Part shown: positions 1 to 8,219 of the stretch, one piece after another
Position numbering within the stretch: position 1 is the stretch's first letter
Layout: the number at the start of each line of letters is the position of its first letter
Source of the DNA: an uncultured Flavobacteriales bacterium
Lineage (GTDB): Bacteria; Bacteroidota; Bacteroidia; Flavobacteriales; BACL11
Reading direction: 5' to 3'
Length of the DNA: 16,060 nucleotides
Assembly (NCBI GenBank): GCA_913047525.1
Contig: CAJWUS010000017.1
Coordinates: forward strand, 1-16,060
The notes under the pieces: model-generated
The model's input: the letters and a program-made list of their open reading frames with translations, nothing else
Databases searched by the model: none
What the model was told of the DNA's origin: nothing
Program-made: the position numbers and the translations under genes

Positions 1-514
1 AAGCTCTTACAAAATGATCAGAACTTGCTTTTGATGATGAATATGGCGATTGAGGACCGTATGGTGTAGTTTCTAAAAAGAAACCTGTATCCCCTAAACT
101 TCCATACACCTCATCAGTTGAAACATGATAGAATAGTTTCCCATCTTCATTTCCTTTCCATAGGTTTTTTGCAGCATTTAACAGATTTACCGTCCCCACA
201 ACATTTGTCATAATAAATTCCATAGGATTAGTAATGGAACGGTCAACATGGCTTTCGGCTGCCAGATGCACCACTCCATCAAAATTATATTTTGCAAATA
301 ATCCCTTGATATATCCTTCATCTACTATATTGCCTTTTTCAAAAATATAATTTTCCTTATTCTCTATATCTCTTAAATTTTCCAGGTTTCCAGCATAGGT
401 CAATACATCCAGATTTACAATTTTGTAATCTGGGTATTTATTTACAAATAAACGCACCACATGCGAACCGATAAATCCTGCACCTCCTGTTATTAATATC
501 GTTTTATTCATCAT
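1..514 (-). CDS. rfbB: dTDP-glucose 4,6-dehydratase RmlB, N-terminal part (cut by the left window edge)
   Basis: About 171 residues are visible; the C-terminal half lies outside the window. RmlB converts dTDP-glucose to dTDP-4-keto-6-deoxyglucose in the cytoplasm, the branch point for dTDP-rhamnose and other deoxysugars. The protein opens with the Rossmann NAD-binding motif TGGAGFIGSH. It continues with the RmlB-typical NLDVLTYAGNLENL and LAAESHVDRSI segments, then HVSTDEVYG, which carries the T-D-E catalytic residues, and the active-site YSSSK (YxxxK). Two adjacent ATG codons (514 and 511) could start it; MNKTILITGG from 511 matches the usual RmlB beginning equally well. It is the last visible gene of the minus-strand sugar operon, 36 nt after the dehydrogenase gene. 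The family call is firm from motifs. Which sugar is finally made cannot be decided here. Confidence 0.93.
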   Translation of the reverse strand, partial: MMNKTILITGGAGFIGSHVVRLFVNKYPDYKIVNLDVLTYAGNLENLRDIENKENYIFEKGNIVDEGYIKGLFAKYNFDGVVHLAAESHVDRSITNPMEFIMTNVVGTVNLLNAAKNLWKGNEDGKLFYHVSTDEVYGSLGDTGFFLETTPYGPQSPYSSSKASSDHFVRA

Positions 515-532
515 TATTCTTTTTATGAATTA

Positions 533-540
533 CAAAAATA
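533..540 (-). promoter_or_regulatory. Possible internal -7 box (TATTTTTG) before rfbB
   Basis: The minus strand reads TATTTTTG, a match to the Bacteroidota TAnnTTTG -7 element, 18 nt ahead of the rfbB ATG in the 36-nt gap after the dehydrogenase gene. No clear -33 TTG partner was found. In such A/T-rich DNA a chance match is likely, so this is only a candidate for separate rfbB expression. Confidence 0.25.
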
Positions 541-550
541 CCCTCTTTTT

Positions 551-1576
551 TCAAATGATACTTTCTACTTTTCTTCTTTTATAAACCTCTTCAATAAATT
601 CAATTACCTTCAAGCATTGCTCTGGGGTTGCGTCTTTTTTGGCATTCTCTTTTAATGTTTCAATTACATTTTCAATCACAAAATGATGATTGCTAGCACT
701 CCCTTTATATTTACCATAATCATGCTCTCCATTGCTGGAATTAAGTTGGGGCATCTCATAATTTTTTATATGACAATATTCAATCTTCTCCATGTATTGC
801 CCTCCAACTTTTACACTTCCTTTTTCTCCAATAGTTGTTATGCTCGACTCCATGTTTTTATCAAACACAGCAGTGGAGAATTGCATATTTCCTATCCCTC
901 CATGTTGCAAATCAAAACGAATAATGCCAGAATCTTCAAAATCGGTAGTTTGCTGATGTTTGAAATCTGACAAGACTACATCTTTAATTTTTACACTTCC
1001 AAAAAGATAAAATAAAATATCAATAAAGTGAGAAAATTGTGTAAAAAGTGTTCCCCCATCTAAATTCATTGTCCCTCTCCAATTTGCGGAATTATAATAG
1101 AGATTATCTCTATTCCAAAAACAATTCAAATTCACCATGTAGATTTGCCCAAACATATTATTATCCATTAAAGATTTTAACCAAAGTGCAGGTGGCGAAT
1201 ATCTGTTTTGCATCACACAAAATAACTGATTTTTGGTTTGTTTTTCTTTTTCAATTAAGGAAGTAGCATCATTTACTGAAAGTGCCATTGGTTTTTCAAG
1301 CAACACATTACAATGCTCTAATATTTGAATAGATTGGGAAACATGTAAGCCATTTGGTGTGCAAATATTGATCACATCAGGACAAATATCGGAAAGTAAA
1401 AGAGCATCCAAAGAACTGAAAAATGGAACGCCAAAATCTTCAAATTCCGATTTGTCTTTCACATCACAAATTGCAAGAAGTTCCCCTTTTGGATTTACTT
1501 TTATTTCTGCTATATGACGCTTGCCAATATGCCCACAACCAACAACTGCAAATCCTATTTTCTTTTGCTCACTCAT
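551..1576 (-). CDS. wbpB: Gfo/Idh/MocA-family UDP-GlcNAcA 3-dehydrogenase (WbpB/WlbA-like)
   Basis: A 341-residue NAD-dependent oxidoreductase. In the WbpB/WlbA family the enzyme oxidises C3 of UDP-N-acetylglucosaminuronic acid to the 3-keto sugar that the neighbouring aminotransferase uses. Visible features are the N-terminal Rossmann motif VVGCGHIGKRH (residues 11-21), the EKP motif with Lys95, and the C-terminal-domain motif WRGTMNLDGGTLFTQFSHFID with the conserved His183. The WRGT..DGG..QFSHFID pattern is closer to WlbA-type proteins than to generic sugar dehydrogenases. Its ATG overlaps the stop of the acetyltransferase gene by 4 nt (ATGA), which suggests translational coupling. The exact substrate is inferred from the wbpE/wbpD neighbours. 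A generic Gfo/Idh role on another nucleotide sugar remains possible. Confidence 0.88.
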   Translation of the reverse strand: MSEQKKIGFAVVGCGHIGKRHIAEIKVNPKGELLAICDVKDKSEFEDFGVPFFSSLDALLLSDICPDVINICTPNGLHVSQSIQILEHCNVLLEKPMALSVNDATSLIEKEKQTKNQLFCVMQNRYSPPALWLKSLMDNNMFGQIYMVNLNCFWNRDNLYYNSANWRGTMNLDGGTLFTQFSHFIDILFYLFGSVKIKDVVLSDFKHQQTTDFEDSGIIRFDLQHGGIGNMQFSTAVFDKNMESSITTIGEKGSVKVGGQYMEKIEYCHIKNYEMPQLNSSNGEHDYGKYKGSASNHHFVIENVIETLKENAKKDATPEQCLKVIEFIEEVYKRRKVESII

Positions 1577-2151
1577 ATTTTTTGTACTTTTCTATCTTCT
1601 AATTTGTATTGCTGATTTGTAGCTTTACAAATGGCTATTCCATCTGTAAAATATAGTCTTTCCCCATACTCGCTTATCCATCCTTCTTGCTTTGCAGGCA
1701 CACCAATCATTAGGGCAAAAGGAGCTACATCTTTAGTAATGACTGCGCCTGCACCAATAAAAGCATAACTACCAATAATAACTCCACAAACAATAGTTGT
1801 ATTAGCACCAATTGTCGCACCCTTTCTAACAAGAGTTTTTTGAAATTCATCTTTTCTAATAACAATACTTCTTGGGGTTTTTACATTGGTAAAAACCATA
1901 GAAGGTCCTAGGAAAACATTATCTTCACAAATCACTCCACTATAAAGGGAAACATTATTTTGCACTTTTACATTTTTACCCAAAATCACATTATTTGCAA
2001 TAAATACATTTTGCCCAATATTGCAATTTTCACCAATTTCTGCTTTTTCCATAAGGTGCGAAAAATGCCAAATCTTTGAGCCATTCCCAATGGTACACCC
2101 CTTATCGATTACGGCTGTTGGATGTGCAAAATATGTAGAGGAATCACTCAT
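1573..2151 (-). CDS. wbpD: UDP-3-amino-sugar N-acetyltransferase (WbpD/WlbB-like, hexapeptide repeat)
   Basis: A 192-residue left-handed beta-helix acyltransferase. Family members transfer acetyl from acetyl-CoA to the 3-amino group of a UDP-2-acetamido-3-amino uronic acid, the last step before a diacetamido sugar (or, after epimerisation, its manno form). Imperfect hexapeptide repeats (AEIGEN, CNIGQN, VILGKN, VKVQNN) run from about residue 14 to 150. Hallmark segments of the WbpD/WlbB subfamily are KIWHFSHL, QNNVSLYSGV, GPSMVFTNVKTPRS and GATIGANTTIVCGVIIG, with the GAGAV..D..P.ALM.GVPA tail usual for NeuD/WbpD-like enzymes. The start codon is embedded in the aminotransferase stop (TAATG) and the stop overlaps the dehydrogenase start, so the three genes form one coupled unit. 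The length is as expected for the family. Confidence 0.92.
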   Translation of the reverse strand: MSDSSTYFAHPTAVIDKGCTIGNGSKIWHFSHLMEKAEIGENCNIGQNVFIANNVILGKNVKVQNNVSLYSGVICEDNVFLGPSMVFTNVKTPRSIVIRKDEFQKTLVRKGATIGANTTIVCGVIIGSYAFIGAGAVITKDVAPFALMIGVPAKQEGWISEYGERLYFTDGIAICKATNQQYKLEDRKVQKI

Positions 2152-3275
2152 TATATCACTTCTAAAATAGCTTGACTAATAAAATCCATTTGCTCAGCAG
2201 TAAGCTCAGTATGCATAGGTAAAGAAAGAACTGTTTTACAAAGCTCATTCGTTACCAAGATATTCCTCTCAGAAAATCTTTTCTCTTTATATGGGGTTTG
2301 CTGATGCAAAGGAACAGGATAATAAACGCCAAAAGGAATGCCTTTATTTTGTAAATGTTCACACAATTTATCCCTATCAATATCTTTTAACTTTAAGGTA
2401 TATTGATGAAAAACATGAGTGGAAAAATCAACTCGTTTTGGAATGCTTATTTTCTCATTTCCTTCAAAACATTTATCATAATAATCGGCTGCCTCAATTC
2501 TTGCAAAATTATACGATTCCAGTAGTTTTAGCTTAACACTAAGTATGGCTGCTTGCACACTATCCAACCTGGAATTTACACCAATATATTTATAATGATA
2601 CCTGTCATCCATGCCATGATTGACTATTTTTCTCATCTTTTCTGCCAATGTATCATCATGGGTAAAAATAGCCCCACCATCTCCATAACAACCTAAGTTT
2701 TTGGACGGGAAAAAAGAAGTGGTACCGATAGTGCCAATTGTTCCTGCTTTTTGTCTTTTGCCATCTGCAAAAATATAATCGGCACCAATGGCTTGTGCGG
2801 TATCCTCAATTATATGTAAATTATTTTCTTTTGCGATTTTTAGAATCTCCTCCATATTGGCACATTGTCCGAACAAATGAACAGGAATAATAGCCCGAGT
2901 CTTGGAAGTTATTGCACTTTTTATATTTTCAATATCAATCGTGAAATTATCCTTGTCCACATCCACAAAAATAGCAGTTAAACCTAATAACTTTACTACC
3001 TCAGCAGTAGCAACAAAAGTAAAATCAGGACAAATAATTTCATCTCCCTTTTTAAGATTCAAGGCCATTAAAGCAATTTGCAAAGCATCCGTACCATTAC
3101 CGCAGGGAATAACATGTTTTATTCCTAAATACTCCTCTAACTCCCTTTGAAAAGAATGAACTTTTGGTCCGTTTATGAATGCAGACGAACTTATCACTTC
3201 ATTTATGGCAAGGTCTACCTCAGTTTGTATTTTCCTGTACTGACCGTCAAGGTCAACCATTTGTAATTTCATCAT
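2151..3275 (-). CDS. wbpE: PLP-dependent sugar aminotransferase (WbpE/DegT-DnrJ-EryC1-StrS family)
   Basis: An aspartate-aminotransferase-fold enzyme of about 374 residues. In the Wbp pathway it moves an amino group from glutamate to the 3-keto sugar made by WbpB. Visible family markers are the N-terminal VDL..QY motif, GNGTDALQIAL, the HLFGQ..M segment, the cofactor-contacting EDTAQA (Asp158) and SFFPSKNLGCYGDGGA with the predicted PLP Schiff-base Lys192. NSRLDSVQAAIL follows, and a C-terminal substrate region PFGVYYPVPLHQQ. Numbering is from the ATG at 3275. A second ATG follows at once, and the in-frame TTG at 3278 is a less likely start. It is the first gene of the minus-strand sugar operon and overlaps the acetyltransferase start by 1 nt. 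A -7-like box lies 17 nt upstream. Confidence 0.92.
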   Translation of the reverse strand: MMKLQMVDLDGQYRKIQTEVDLAINEVISSSAFINGPKVHSFQRELEEYLGIKHVIPCGNGTDALQIALMALNLKKGDEIICPDFTFVATAEVVKLLGLTAIFVDVDKDNFTIDIENIKSAITSKTRAIIPVHLFGQCANMEEILKIAKENNLHIIEDTAQAIGADYIFADGKRQKAGTIGTIGTTSFFPSKNLGCYGDGGAIFTHDDTLAEKMRKIVNHGMDDRYHYKYIGVNSRLDSVQAAILSVKLKLLESYNFARIEAADYYDKCFEGNEKISIPKRVDFSTHVFHQYTLKLKDIDRDKLCEHLQNKGIPFGVYYPVPLHQQTPYKEKRFSERNILVTNELCKTVLSLPMHTELTAEQMDFISQAILEVI

Positions 3276-3291
3276 CAATTTTTCTAAACGG

Positions 3292-3299
3292 CAAATATA
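3292..3299 (-). promoter_or_regulatory. -7 promoter element (TATATTTG) for the sugar operon
   Basis: The minus strand carries TATATTTG, an exact match to the Bacteroidota -7 consensus TAnnTTTG, 16 nt upstream of the wbpE ATG. No convincing TTG -33 box is seen 17-23 nt further upstream. It sits in the divergent spacer shared with the beta-barrel gene and faces that gene's promoter. Confidence 0.5.
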
Positions 3300-3323
3300 G
3301 GCAATTATTACGGCCTGTATACG

Positions 3324-3352
3324 TTTGTAAAAAACGAAAAAGCGTACCTTTG
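3324..3352 (+). promoter_or_regulatory. Bacteroidota-type promoter (TTTG, 17 bp, TACCTTTG) for the beta-barrel/waaA operon
   Basis: TTTG at 3324-3327 and TACCTTTG at 3345-3352 are separated by 17 nt. This fits the -33 TTG / -7 TAnnTTTG promoter of the major sigma factor in Bacteroidota. The predicted transcription start (about 3357-3360) leaves only about 10 nt of leader before the ATG at 3369, so the message would be nearly leaderless. Confidence 0.6.
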
Positions 3353-3368
3353 GTGCGAATTAAAATCC

Positions 3369-4106
3369 ATGAAAAAAGCTTTATTATTTCTATTTAGTTT
3401 TTCCACACTTCAATTGGCTGCACAAGAAGAGCATAGAGAACTTACTGCAATATTGTTTGACTACACTCACCAATTTCCTATGGCCGATTTGCAGGAAAGC
3501 TTTGGGGATAACTCCTCCATTGGCATAAGTGTAATCAGGAAAACTACTGATAATTGGCTTTTTGGTATGGATGGCTCTTATATTTTTGGAGAAAAAGTAA
3601 AAAATGAAAATCTGTTTGATAATATAGCTACTGAGGATGGCTCAATAATAAATGAAGATGGCTTATTTGCCAATATTCTTACTTTCGAGAGAGGATTTTC
3701 TGCATTTTTGTTAGGCGGAAAAGCTTTTACTTTTGCTGAGAGTAATGCATCTGGCATATATGTGGTGGGGGGCATTGGCTATATGCAGCACAAAATTCGC
3801 ATCCAAACACAAGAAGATTTTATTCCTCATTTAAGTGAAGAGTATAAAAAAGGGTATGATAGATTAAGTGGAGGGATTAGCATGAAAGTCAATGCAAATT
3901 ATATGTATTTCAGTAAAAAAAATAACATCAAGTTTTTTGCTGGCGTGGAACTGATTAAAGGATGGACCAAAAACCTAAGAACTTACAATTTTGATGAGAT
4001 GCAATACACCTCTGATAGCAATCGGAATGATATATTATTGGGCATAAAAGTAGGATTTATTATTCCAATCTTCAAGAAAAATACAGAAGAGTTTCATTAC
4101 CGATAA
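3369..4106 (+). CDS. Small outer-membrane beta-barrel-like protein, function unknown, coupled to waaA
   Basis: 245 residues with no recognised enzymatic motif. The N-terminus is a typical signal peptide: Lys2-3, a hydrophobic core, then LQLAAQ with likely cleavage near residue 18. The mature part alternates polar and hydrophobic residues in short stretches rich in aromatics and Gly (for example IGISVIRKT, WLFGMDGSYIFG, GIYVVGGIGYMQH, IKFFAGVELIKGW, ILLGIKVGFIIPIF), as expected for an 8- to 10-stranded outer-membrane barrel. The start is the ATG after a well-placed promoter. Its TAA overlaps the waaA ATG (TAATG), so the two are co-translated. This association suggests, without proving, a role connected with lipopolysaccharide or outer-membrane assembly. 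The barrel prediction is inference from pattern only. Confidence 0.8.
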   Translation: MKKALLFLFSFSTLQLAAQEEHRELTAILFDYTHQFPMADLQESFGDNSSIGISVIRKTTDNWLFGMDGSYIFGEKVKNENLFDNIATEDGSIINEDGLFANILTFERGFSAFLLGGKAFTFAESNASGIYVVGGIGYMQHKIRIQTQEDFIPHLSEEYKKGYDRLSGGISMKVNANYMYFSKKNNIKFFAGVELIKGWTKNLRTYNFDEMQYTSDSNRNDILLGIKVGFIIPIFKKNTEEFHYR

Positions 4107-5290
4107 TGAATTTTTTGTATACCATAAGTACCAGACTTTATGTAGTTGCAATTCATATTGCATCACTATTTAATACAAAAGCTAAGTTGTGGGTAAAGGG
4201 AAGAAAAAATATTTTCAATAAACTAGTAGACGCAACAAAAGGAGAGCAAAATATTGTATGGTTCCACTGTGCGTCTTTAGGAGAATACGAACAAGGTAAG
4301 CCAATAATAGAAGCCTATAAAGTAAAGCATCCTAAACATAAAATCTTGCTGACTTTCTTTTCGCCTTCTGGGTATGAGATAAGAAAAAACACTTCTTTAG
4401 CCGATTTTGTTTTTTATCTTCCTTACGATACAAAATCAAATGCTAGAAGATTCATCAGTATTACCAACCCTATTAAAGTGGTTTTTATTAAATATGAGTT
4501 CTGGTTCAATTATATGTCTGAACTCAAAAAACAAAATATTCCTTTTTATTCAGTTTCAGCTATTTTTAGAGAAAATCAAACTTTTTTTAAATACAAATGG
4601 TTTGCAAAACAACTTAAAAATGTAACTTACTTTTTTGTACAAAACAAAACCTCAGCAGATTTATTAAAATCTATTGGTTTTACAAATACTTCTATTAGTG
4701 GGGATAGCCGTTTTGACAGTGTTTTAGAAACTACAAAGAATCCTAAAACATTTTCTTTAATTGAGATGTTTTGTCAAAGTAATCCTACTATTATTTGTGG
4801 GAGCACATGGCCAAAAGATGAAAGCATCTTAGCAGAATATATCATCAAAAATCCTGATAAAAACTACATTATTGCTCCTCATGAATTGCGTTATATCTCT
4901 GATTTACAAAAACAGACTGATGCACTGCTTTATTCAAAGGCAAATGAAAAGAATATCATGATGTCTAATGTGCTTATTATTGATAGTATTGGCATCCTTT
5001 CAAATATCTATCAGTATGCTAATATTGCTTATATTGGTGGTGGATTTGGTGCTGGAATACATAATATATTAGAAGCTGCTACTTTTGGTTTACCTGTTAT
5101 TTTTGGACCTAACTACAAAAAATTCAATGAAGCAAAAGATCTAATTACTCTTGGGGGATCTATCTCAATTGCTAATTATCAAGAATTAAATTTAGCAATT
5201 AAGCACTTTAATATTTTTGATAGTACAATTTCAACTGATTACATCAAAAATCATAGTGGTGCAACAAAAATTATCTTAGAAGCTTTATAG
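4106..5290 (+). CDS. waaA: 3-deoxy-D-manno-octulosonic acid (Kdo) transferase WaaA/KdtA
   Basis: A 394-residue GT30-family glycosyltransferase. It adds Kdo from CMP-Kdo to the lipid A precursor at the cytoplasmic face of the inner membrane. The hydrophobic N-terminus (about residues 4-21) fits the family's membrane anchor. WFHCASLGEYEQGKPII contains the conserved catalytic Glu60 of the HxASxGE motif. Further markers are FFSPSGYE, the YLPYDT segment, KYEFWFNY, ISGDSRFDSV, CGSTWPKDE, APHELRY and the C-terminal donor-site region YIGGGFGAGIHNILEAATFGLPVIFGPNYKKF. All fit KdtA. Length is slightly below that of E. coli WaaA (425). The ATG overlaps the stop of the preceding beta-barrel gene. It is the end of the plus-strand unit; the hairpin downstream has its T-tract on the other strand. 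Confidence 0.95.
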   Translation: MNFLYTISTRLYVVAIHIASLFNTKAKLWVKGRKNIFNKLVDATKGEQNIVWFHCASLGEYEQGKPIIEAYKVKHPKHKILLTFFSPSGYEIRKNTSLADFVFYLPYDTKSNARRFISITNPIKVVFIKYEFWFNYMSELKKQNIPFYSVSAIFRENQTFFKYKWFAKQLKNVTYFFVQNKTSADLLKSIGFTNTSISGDSRFDSVLETTKNPKTFSLIEMFCQSNPTIICGSTWPKDESILAEYIIKNPDKNYIIAPHELRYISDLQKQTDALLYSKANEKNIMMSNVLIIDSIGILSNIYQYANIAYIGGGFGAGIHNILEAATFGLPVIFGPNYKKFNEAKDLITLGGSISIANYQELNLAIKHFNIFDSTISTDYIKNHSGATKIILEAL

Positions 5291-5327
5291 AAACAAAAAC
5301 GGGAGACAATCTTTCGATAATCTCCCG
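5291..5327 (-). terminator. Rho-independent terminator of the tRNA unit
   Basis: On the minus strand a perfect 7-bp stem CGGGAGA/TCTCCCG (5321-5327 with 5300-5306) encloses an inner ATC-GAAA-GAT hairpin. TTTTTGTTT (5299-5291) follows directly. It lies just downstream of tRNA-Leu on the minus strand. The plus-strand side has no T-run, so it is a poor terminator for waaA. Confidence 0.8.
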
Positions 5328-5332
5328 CTATG

Positions 5333-5418
5333 TACCCGGGACGGGACTTGAACCCGTACGAGCATTACTGCTCATTGGATTTTAAGTCCAACGTGTCTAC
5401 CAATTCCACCACCCGGGC
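5333..5418 (-). tRNA. tRNA-Leu(UAA)
   Basis: A complete class II cloverleaf of 86 nt on the minus strand. The acceptor stem GCCCGGG pairs with CCCGGGT (first pair G:U). The anticodon stem TTGGA/TCCAA holds loop CTTAAAA with anticodon UAA at 5384-5382. A long variable arm (GAGC..GCTC) is present. The T-arm ACGGG-TTCAAGT-CCCGT has the standard T-loop. The discriminator is A and CCA is not encoded. The long variable arm plus UAA identifies leucine. Confidence 0.97.
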
Positions 5419-5424
5419 GGGTGT

Positions 5425-5448
5425 AAAAAATCCCTCAAAAAAGAGGGA
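5425..5448 (-). terminator. Short hairpin with T-tract between the two tRNAs
   Basis: On the minus strand TCCCTC-TTTTTT-GAGGGA (5448-5431) is followed by TTTTTT (5430-5425), which has the shape of an intrinsic terminator. It sits between tRNA-Gly upstream and tRNA-Leu downstream. It may partly terminate transcription after tRNA-Gly or act as a processing signal. No separate promoter for tRNA-Leu is obvious. Confidence 0.55.
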
Positions 5449-5453
5449 CTTTG

Positions 5454-5525
5454 AGCGAGTGATGGGATTCGGACCCACGACCCTCACCTTGGCAAGGTGA
5501 TGCTCTACCCCTGAGCTACACTCGC
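5454..5525 (-). tRNA. tRNA-Gly(GCC)
   Basis: A 72-nt cloverleaf on the minus strand. The acceptor stem is GCGAGTG/CACTCGC. The D-arm GCTC-AGGGGTA-GAGC has the GG pair. The anticodon stem TCACC/GGTGA holds loop TTGCCAA with anticodon GCC at 5493-5491. The T-stem GTGGG/CCCAT encloses the loop TCCGAAT. Position 55 of the T-loop therefore reads C instead of the near-universal U. The discriminator is U, as in other tRNA-Gly. CCA is not encoded. Confidence 0.96.
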
Positions 5526-5535
5526 AAATGGGTGG

Positions 5536-5565
5536 CAAATTTAATTAAATATTCGTTTTTGCAAA
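5536..5565 (-). promoter_or_regulatory. Promoter of the tRNA-Gly/tRNA-Leu unit (TTTG, 18 bp, TAAATTTG)
   Basis: The minus strand reads TTTG at 5565-5562, an 18-nt spacer, then TAAATTTG at 5543-5536, matching both the -33 and -7 elements of Bacteroidota promoters. The predicted start falls a few nt before the tRNA-Gly 5' end at 5525. It lies in the 54-nt gap behind the mutS stop, so the tRNAs need not depend on mutS read-through. Confidence 0.7.
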
Positions 5566-5579
5566 GCTCAGAAACTCTT

Positions 5580-8195
5580 TTATTTCTTTCCGATATGCTT
5601 TTTAATCTCATTAAGTTTTAATAGTGCTTCAACAGGGGTAAGGGTGTTGATATCAATATCCAAAAGCTCCTCTCTTATTTGAATTAATACTGGGTCATCT
5701 AGTTGAAAAAAACTTAATTGTAGGTCGTCAATTTTATGGATTTTTTTTGCTTTTTCACTTAAAGTTTCAGCCGAATGAGAACTTTCCAGTTGGTGCATAA
5801 TATTGTTTGCTCTTTTTACAATACTTCTTGGCATGCCCGCCATTTGTGCCACATGAATACCGAAACTATGGGCACTGCCTCCTTTTTTTAGTTTTCTAAG
5901 GAAAATGATTTTACCTTCTATCTCTTTTACAGAAACATTGTAATTTTTTATTCTATCAAAGGAGTTTGTCATTTCATTGAGTTCATGATAATGAGTGGCG
6001 AAAAGGGTTTTAGCTTTACTTGGATGCTCATGCAAATATTCGGCAATTGCCCATGCAATAGATACACCATCATAGGTGCTTGTCCCTCTGCCAATTTCAT
6101 CCAACAGGATTAAACTCCTTTCCGAGATATTGTTCAAAATACTGGCCGTTTCATTCATCTCCACCATAAAAGTAGATTCACCCATAGATATATTATCGGA
6201 CGCCCCAACACGAGTGAATATTTTATCAACTATTCCTATCTGTGCTGCATCAGCCGGAACAAAACAGCCAATTTGTGCCATCAATACAATAAGTGCTGTT
6301 TGTCTTAGCAGCGCTGATTTACCAGACATATTTGGGCCAGTTATCATGATAATCTGCTGCTGTTCCCTATCCAATTGGGTATTGTTTGGCACATAACTTT
6401 CGCCAGCTTTTAACTGCCTTTCAATCACAGGATGTCTTCCTCCTTTTATAATTAAGGTCTTGCCATTATCTATAATTGGCTTTTTGTACTTATATTTTCT
6501 GGAAATAAAAGCAAAAGAAAAAAGACAATCTAACTTTGAAATAAGCTGGGCATTTCGCTGAATGGGTGCTATAAACTTAGTCAAACTCAATACCAAATCC
6601 TGATACAATTTTTGTTCAAGCATACCAATTCTTTCCTCTGCACTTAATATTTTAACCTCATATTCTTTCAATTCTTCTGTAATATATCTTTCAGCATTTA
6701 CCAAGGTTTGTTTTCGCATCCATCTTTCCGGCACTTTATCCTTATGCGTATTGCGGACTTCTAAATAATAGCCAAATACATTGTTGAAGGAAATTTTTAG
6801 GGAAGGAATTCCTGTTGCTTGACTTTCCCTTTCTAAAATTTGTTGCAACACCTCTTTAGCTGAAATTGAAATGGATCTTAATTCATCTAATTCTGAATTA
6901 ACTCCAATATTTATAACATTTCCTTTACTCAGAAGTGCTGGGGGATTAGGATGCAACTGTTTTTCTATATTTTGTTTTATTTCCTGGCAAACATCAATCT
7001 GCTTTCCAATATTTTTAATGGTAGTTTCAGAGGAATTTTGGCAAGTATCTTTAATAGGAACAAGGGCTTCTAATCCAATTTGTAATTGCATACATTCTCT
7101 TGGGGAAATCCTTGCAGTTGCTACTTTTGAAATCAGTCTTTCTAAATCTCCGATTTGTGATATTTGCTCTTTTATTAAAGATGTGAACTCATTATTCCCA
7201 ATAAAATAATCTACTACTTTCAATCGTTCATTAATAGTGCTTACCTCTTTTAGCGGAAGGGCTACCCATCTTTTTAGCATTCGCGCTCCCATTGGCGAAA
7301 TTGTATTATCAAGCACATCTACCAAAGTTTTTGCTCCTTCATTTGGGGAATAAAAAAGTTCTAAATTCCGGATAGTGAATTTATCCATCCACAGATGATT
7401 CTCTTTTTCAATTCTGCTAATACTGGCAATATGCTGGGTATGATTATGTTTTGTTTCCTGTAAATAATGTAAGATAACGCCTGCCGCCACTTTACCATTT
7501 TGCATCTGCTCTATCCCAAATCCTTTAAGCGTTGATGTGTCAAATTGATTAAGTAGTAACTCAGTAGAGTAATCGGTAGTGAACGCCCAATTATCGACAG
7601 CAAAAGTGTGGTGCTTCTCGCCAAAATCTTGCATAAAACCTTTTTTGTTTTCTTTCTGAAAAAGAACTTCTGTTGGTCTAAAACTTTGCAGCAATTTATC
7701 CATGTATTCGGTGTTTCCTTCTGCTATTAAAAACTCCCCAGTCGAAATATCTAAAAAGGAAATACCTAGATTCTCATCTCCATAATACACAGCTGCTAAA
7801 AAATTATTTTGTATATTTTCTAGCACTAAATCGTTATAAGATACTCCTGGCGTTACAAGTTCCGTCACTCCTCTTTTGACTATCTTTTTGGTAAGTTTCG
7901 GATCTTCTAATTGTTCACAAATAGCAACCCTATTCCCTGCCCTTACTAATTTTGGTAGGTAAGTATCTAAGGAATGGTGCGGAAAGCCAGCCAATTCCGT
8001 TCTAGAAGAACCATTAGCCCTATTAGTAAGAACAATCCCTAATATTTTAGATGCTTTTATCGCATCTTCCCCAAAAGTTTCATAAAAATCACCAATTCTA
8101 AAAAGTAGAATTGCATCAGGATATTTTGCCTTAATACGATTGTACTGCCCAATAAGAGGAGTTTGTTTTTTTTGCTTTTTAGTTTTAGTAGTCAA
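5580..8195 (-). CDS. mutS: DNA mismatch repair protein MutS
   Basis: 871 residues, full length for MutS (E. coli 853). It recognises base mismatches and small loops in new DNA and recruits MutL in an ATP-dependent way. The mismatch-contacting F-x-E motif is intact in RIGDFYETF (Phe37, Glu39). The connector, core and clamp domains follow. The ATPase domain has Walker A GPNMSGKS (620-627), the MutS signature region [18 protein letters not shown], Walker B LILLDE (695-700) with GRGTSTYDG, and the ATHYHEL motif. The HTH/dimerisation region follows around GMPRSIV. No frameshift or missing key residue is seen. The start [10 protein letters not shown] gives a basic tail before the conserved TPL..QY. 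A TATATTTG box lies 24 nt upstream, and trmH diverges from the same spacer. Confidence 0.98.
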   Translation of the reverse strand: MTTKTKKQKKQTPLIGQYNRIKAKYPDAILLFRIGDFYETFGEDAIKASKILGIVLTNRANGSSRTELAGFPHHSLDTYLPKLVRAGNRVAICEQLEDPKLTKKIVKRGVTELVTPGVSYNDLVLENIQNNFLAAVYYGDENLGISFLDISTGEFLIAEGNTEYMDKLLQSFRPTEVLFQKENKKGFMQDFGEKHHTFAVDNWAFTTDYSTELLLNQFDTSTLKGFGIEQMQNGKVAAGVILHYLQETKHNHTQHIASISRIEKENHLWMDKFTIRNLELFYSPNEGAKTLVDVLDNTISPMGARMLKRWVALPLKEVSTINERLKVVDYFIGNNEFTSLIKEQISQIGDLERLISKVATARISPRECMQLQIGLEALVPIKDTCQNSSETTIKNIGKQIDVCQEIKQNIEKQLHPNPPALLSKGNVINIGVNSELDELRSISISAKEVLQQILERESQATGIPSLKISFNNVFGYYLEVRNTHKDKVPERWMRKQTLVNAERYITEELKEYEVKILSAEERIGMLEQKLYQDLVLSLTKFIAPIQRNAQLISKLDCLFSFAFISRKYKYKKPIIDNGKTLIIKGGRHPVIERQLKAGESYVPNNTQLDREQQQIIMITGPNMSGKSALLRQTALIVLMAQIGCFVPADAAQIGIVDKIFTRVGASDNISMGESTFMVEMNETASILNNISERSLILLDEIGRGTSTYDGVSIAWAIAEYLHEHPSKAKTLFATHYHELNEMTNSFDRIKNYNVSVKEIEGKIIFLRKLKKGGSAHSFGIHVAQMAGMPRSIVKRANNIMHQLESSHSAETLSEKAKKIHKIDDLQLSFFQLDDPVLIQIREELLDIDINTLTPVEALLKLNEIKKHIGKK

Positions 8196-8219
8196 AAATT
8201 ATTTCTTTAATATTGCGGA

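Noticed and set aside
683..970. Open frame on the plus strand antisense to the Gfo/Idh dehydrogenase gene
   Set aside because: It has no recognisable domain or promoter and covers a well-supported gene in the opposite direction. Similar antisense frames over the aminotransferase, mutS and folK genes were rejected for the same reason.
3276..3278. In-frame TTG start of the aminotransferase gene
   Set aside because: Two ATG codons follow immediately (3275, 3272), and family proteins begin close to the MKLQMVDL segment.
8208..8215. TAATATTG as a -7 box for the RNA methyltransferase gene
   Set aside because: One mismatch to TAnnTTTG and no -33 partner; too weak in A/T-rich DNA.
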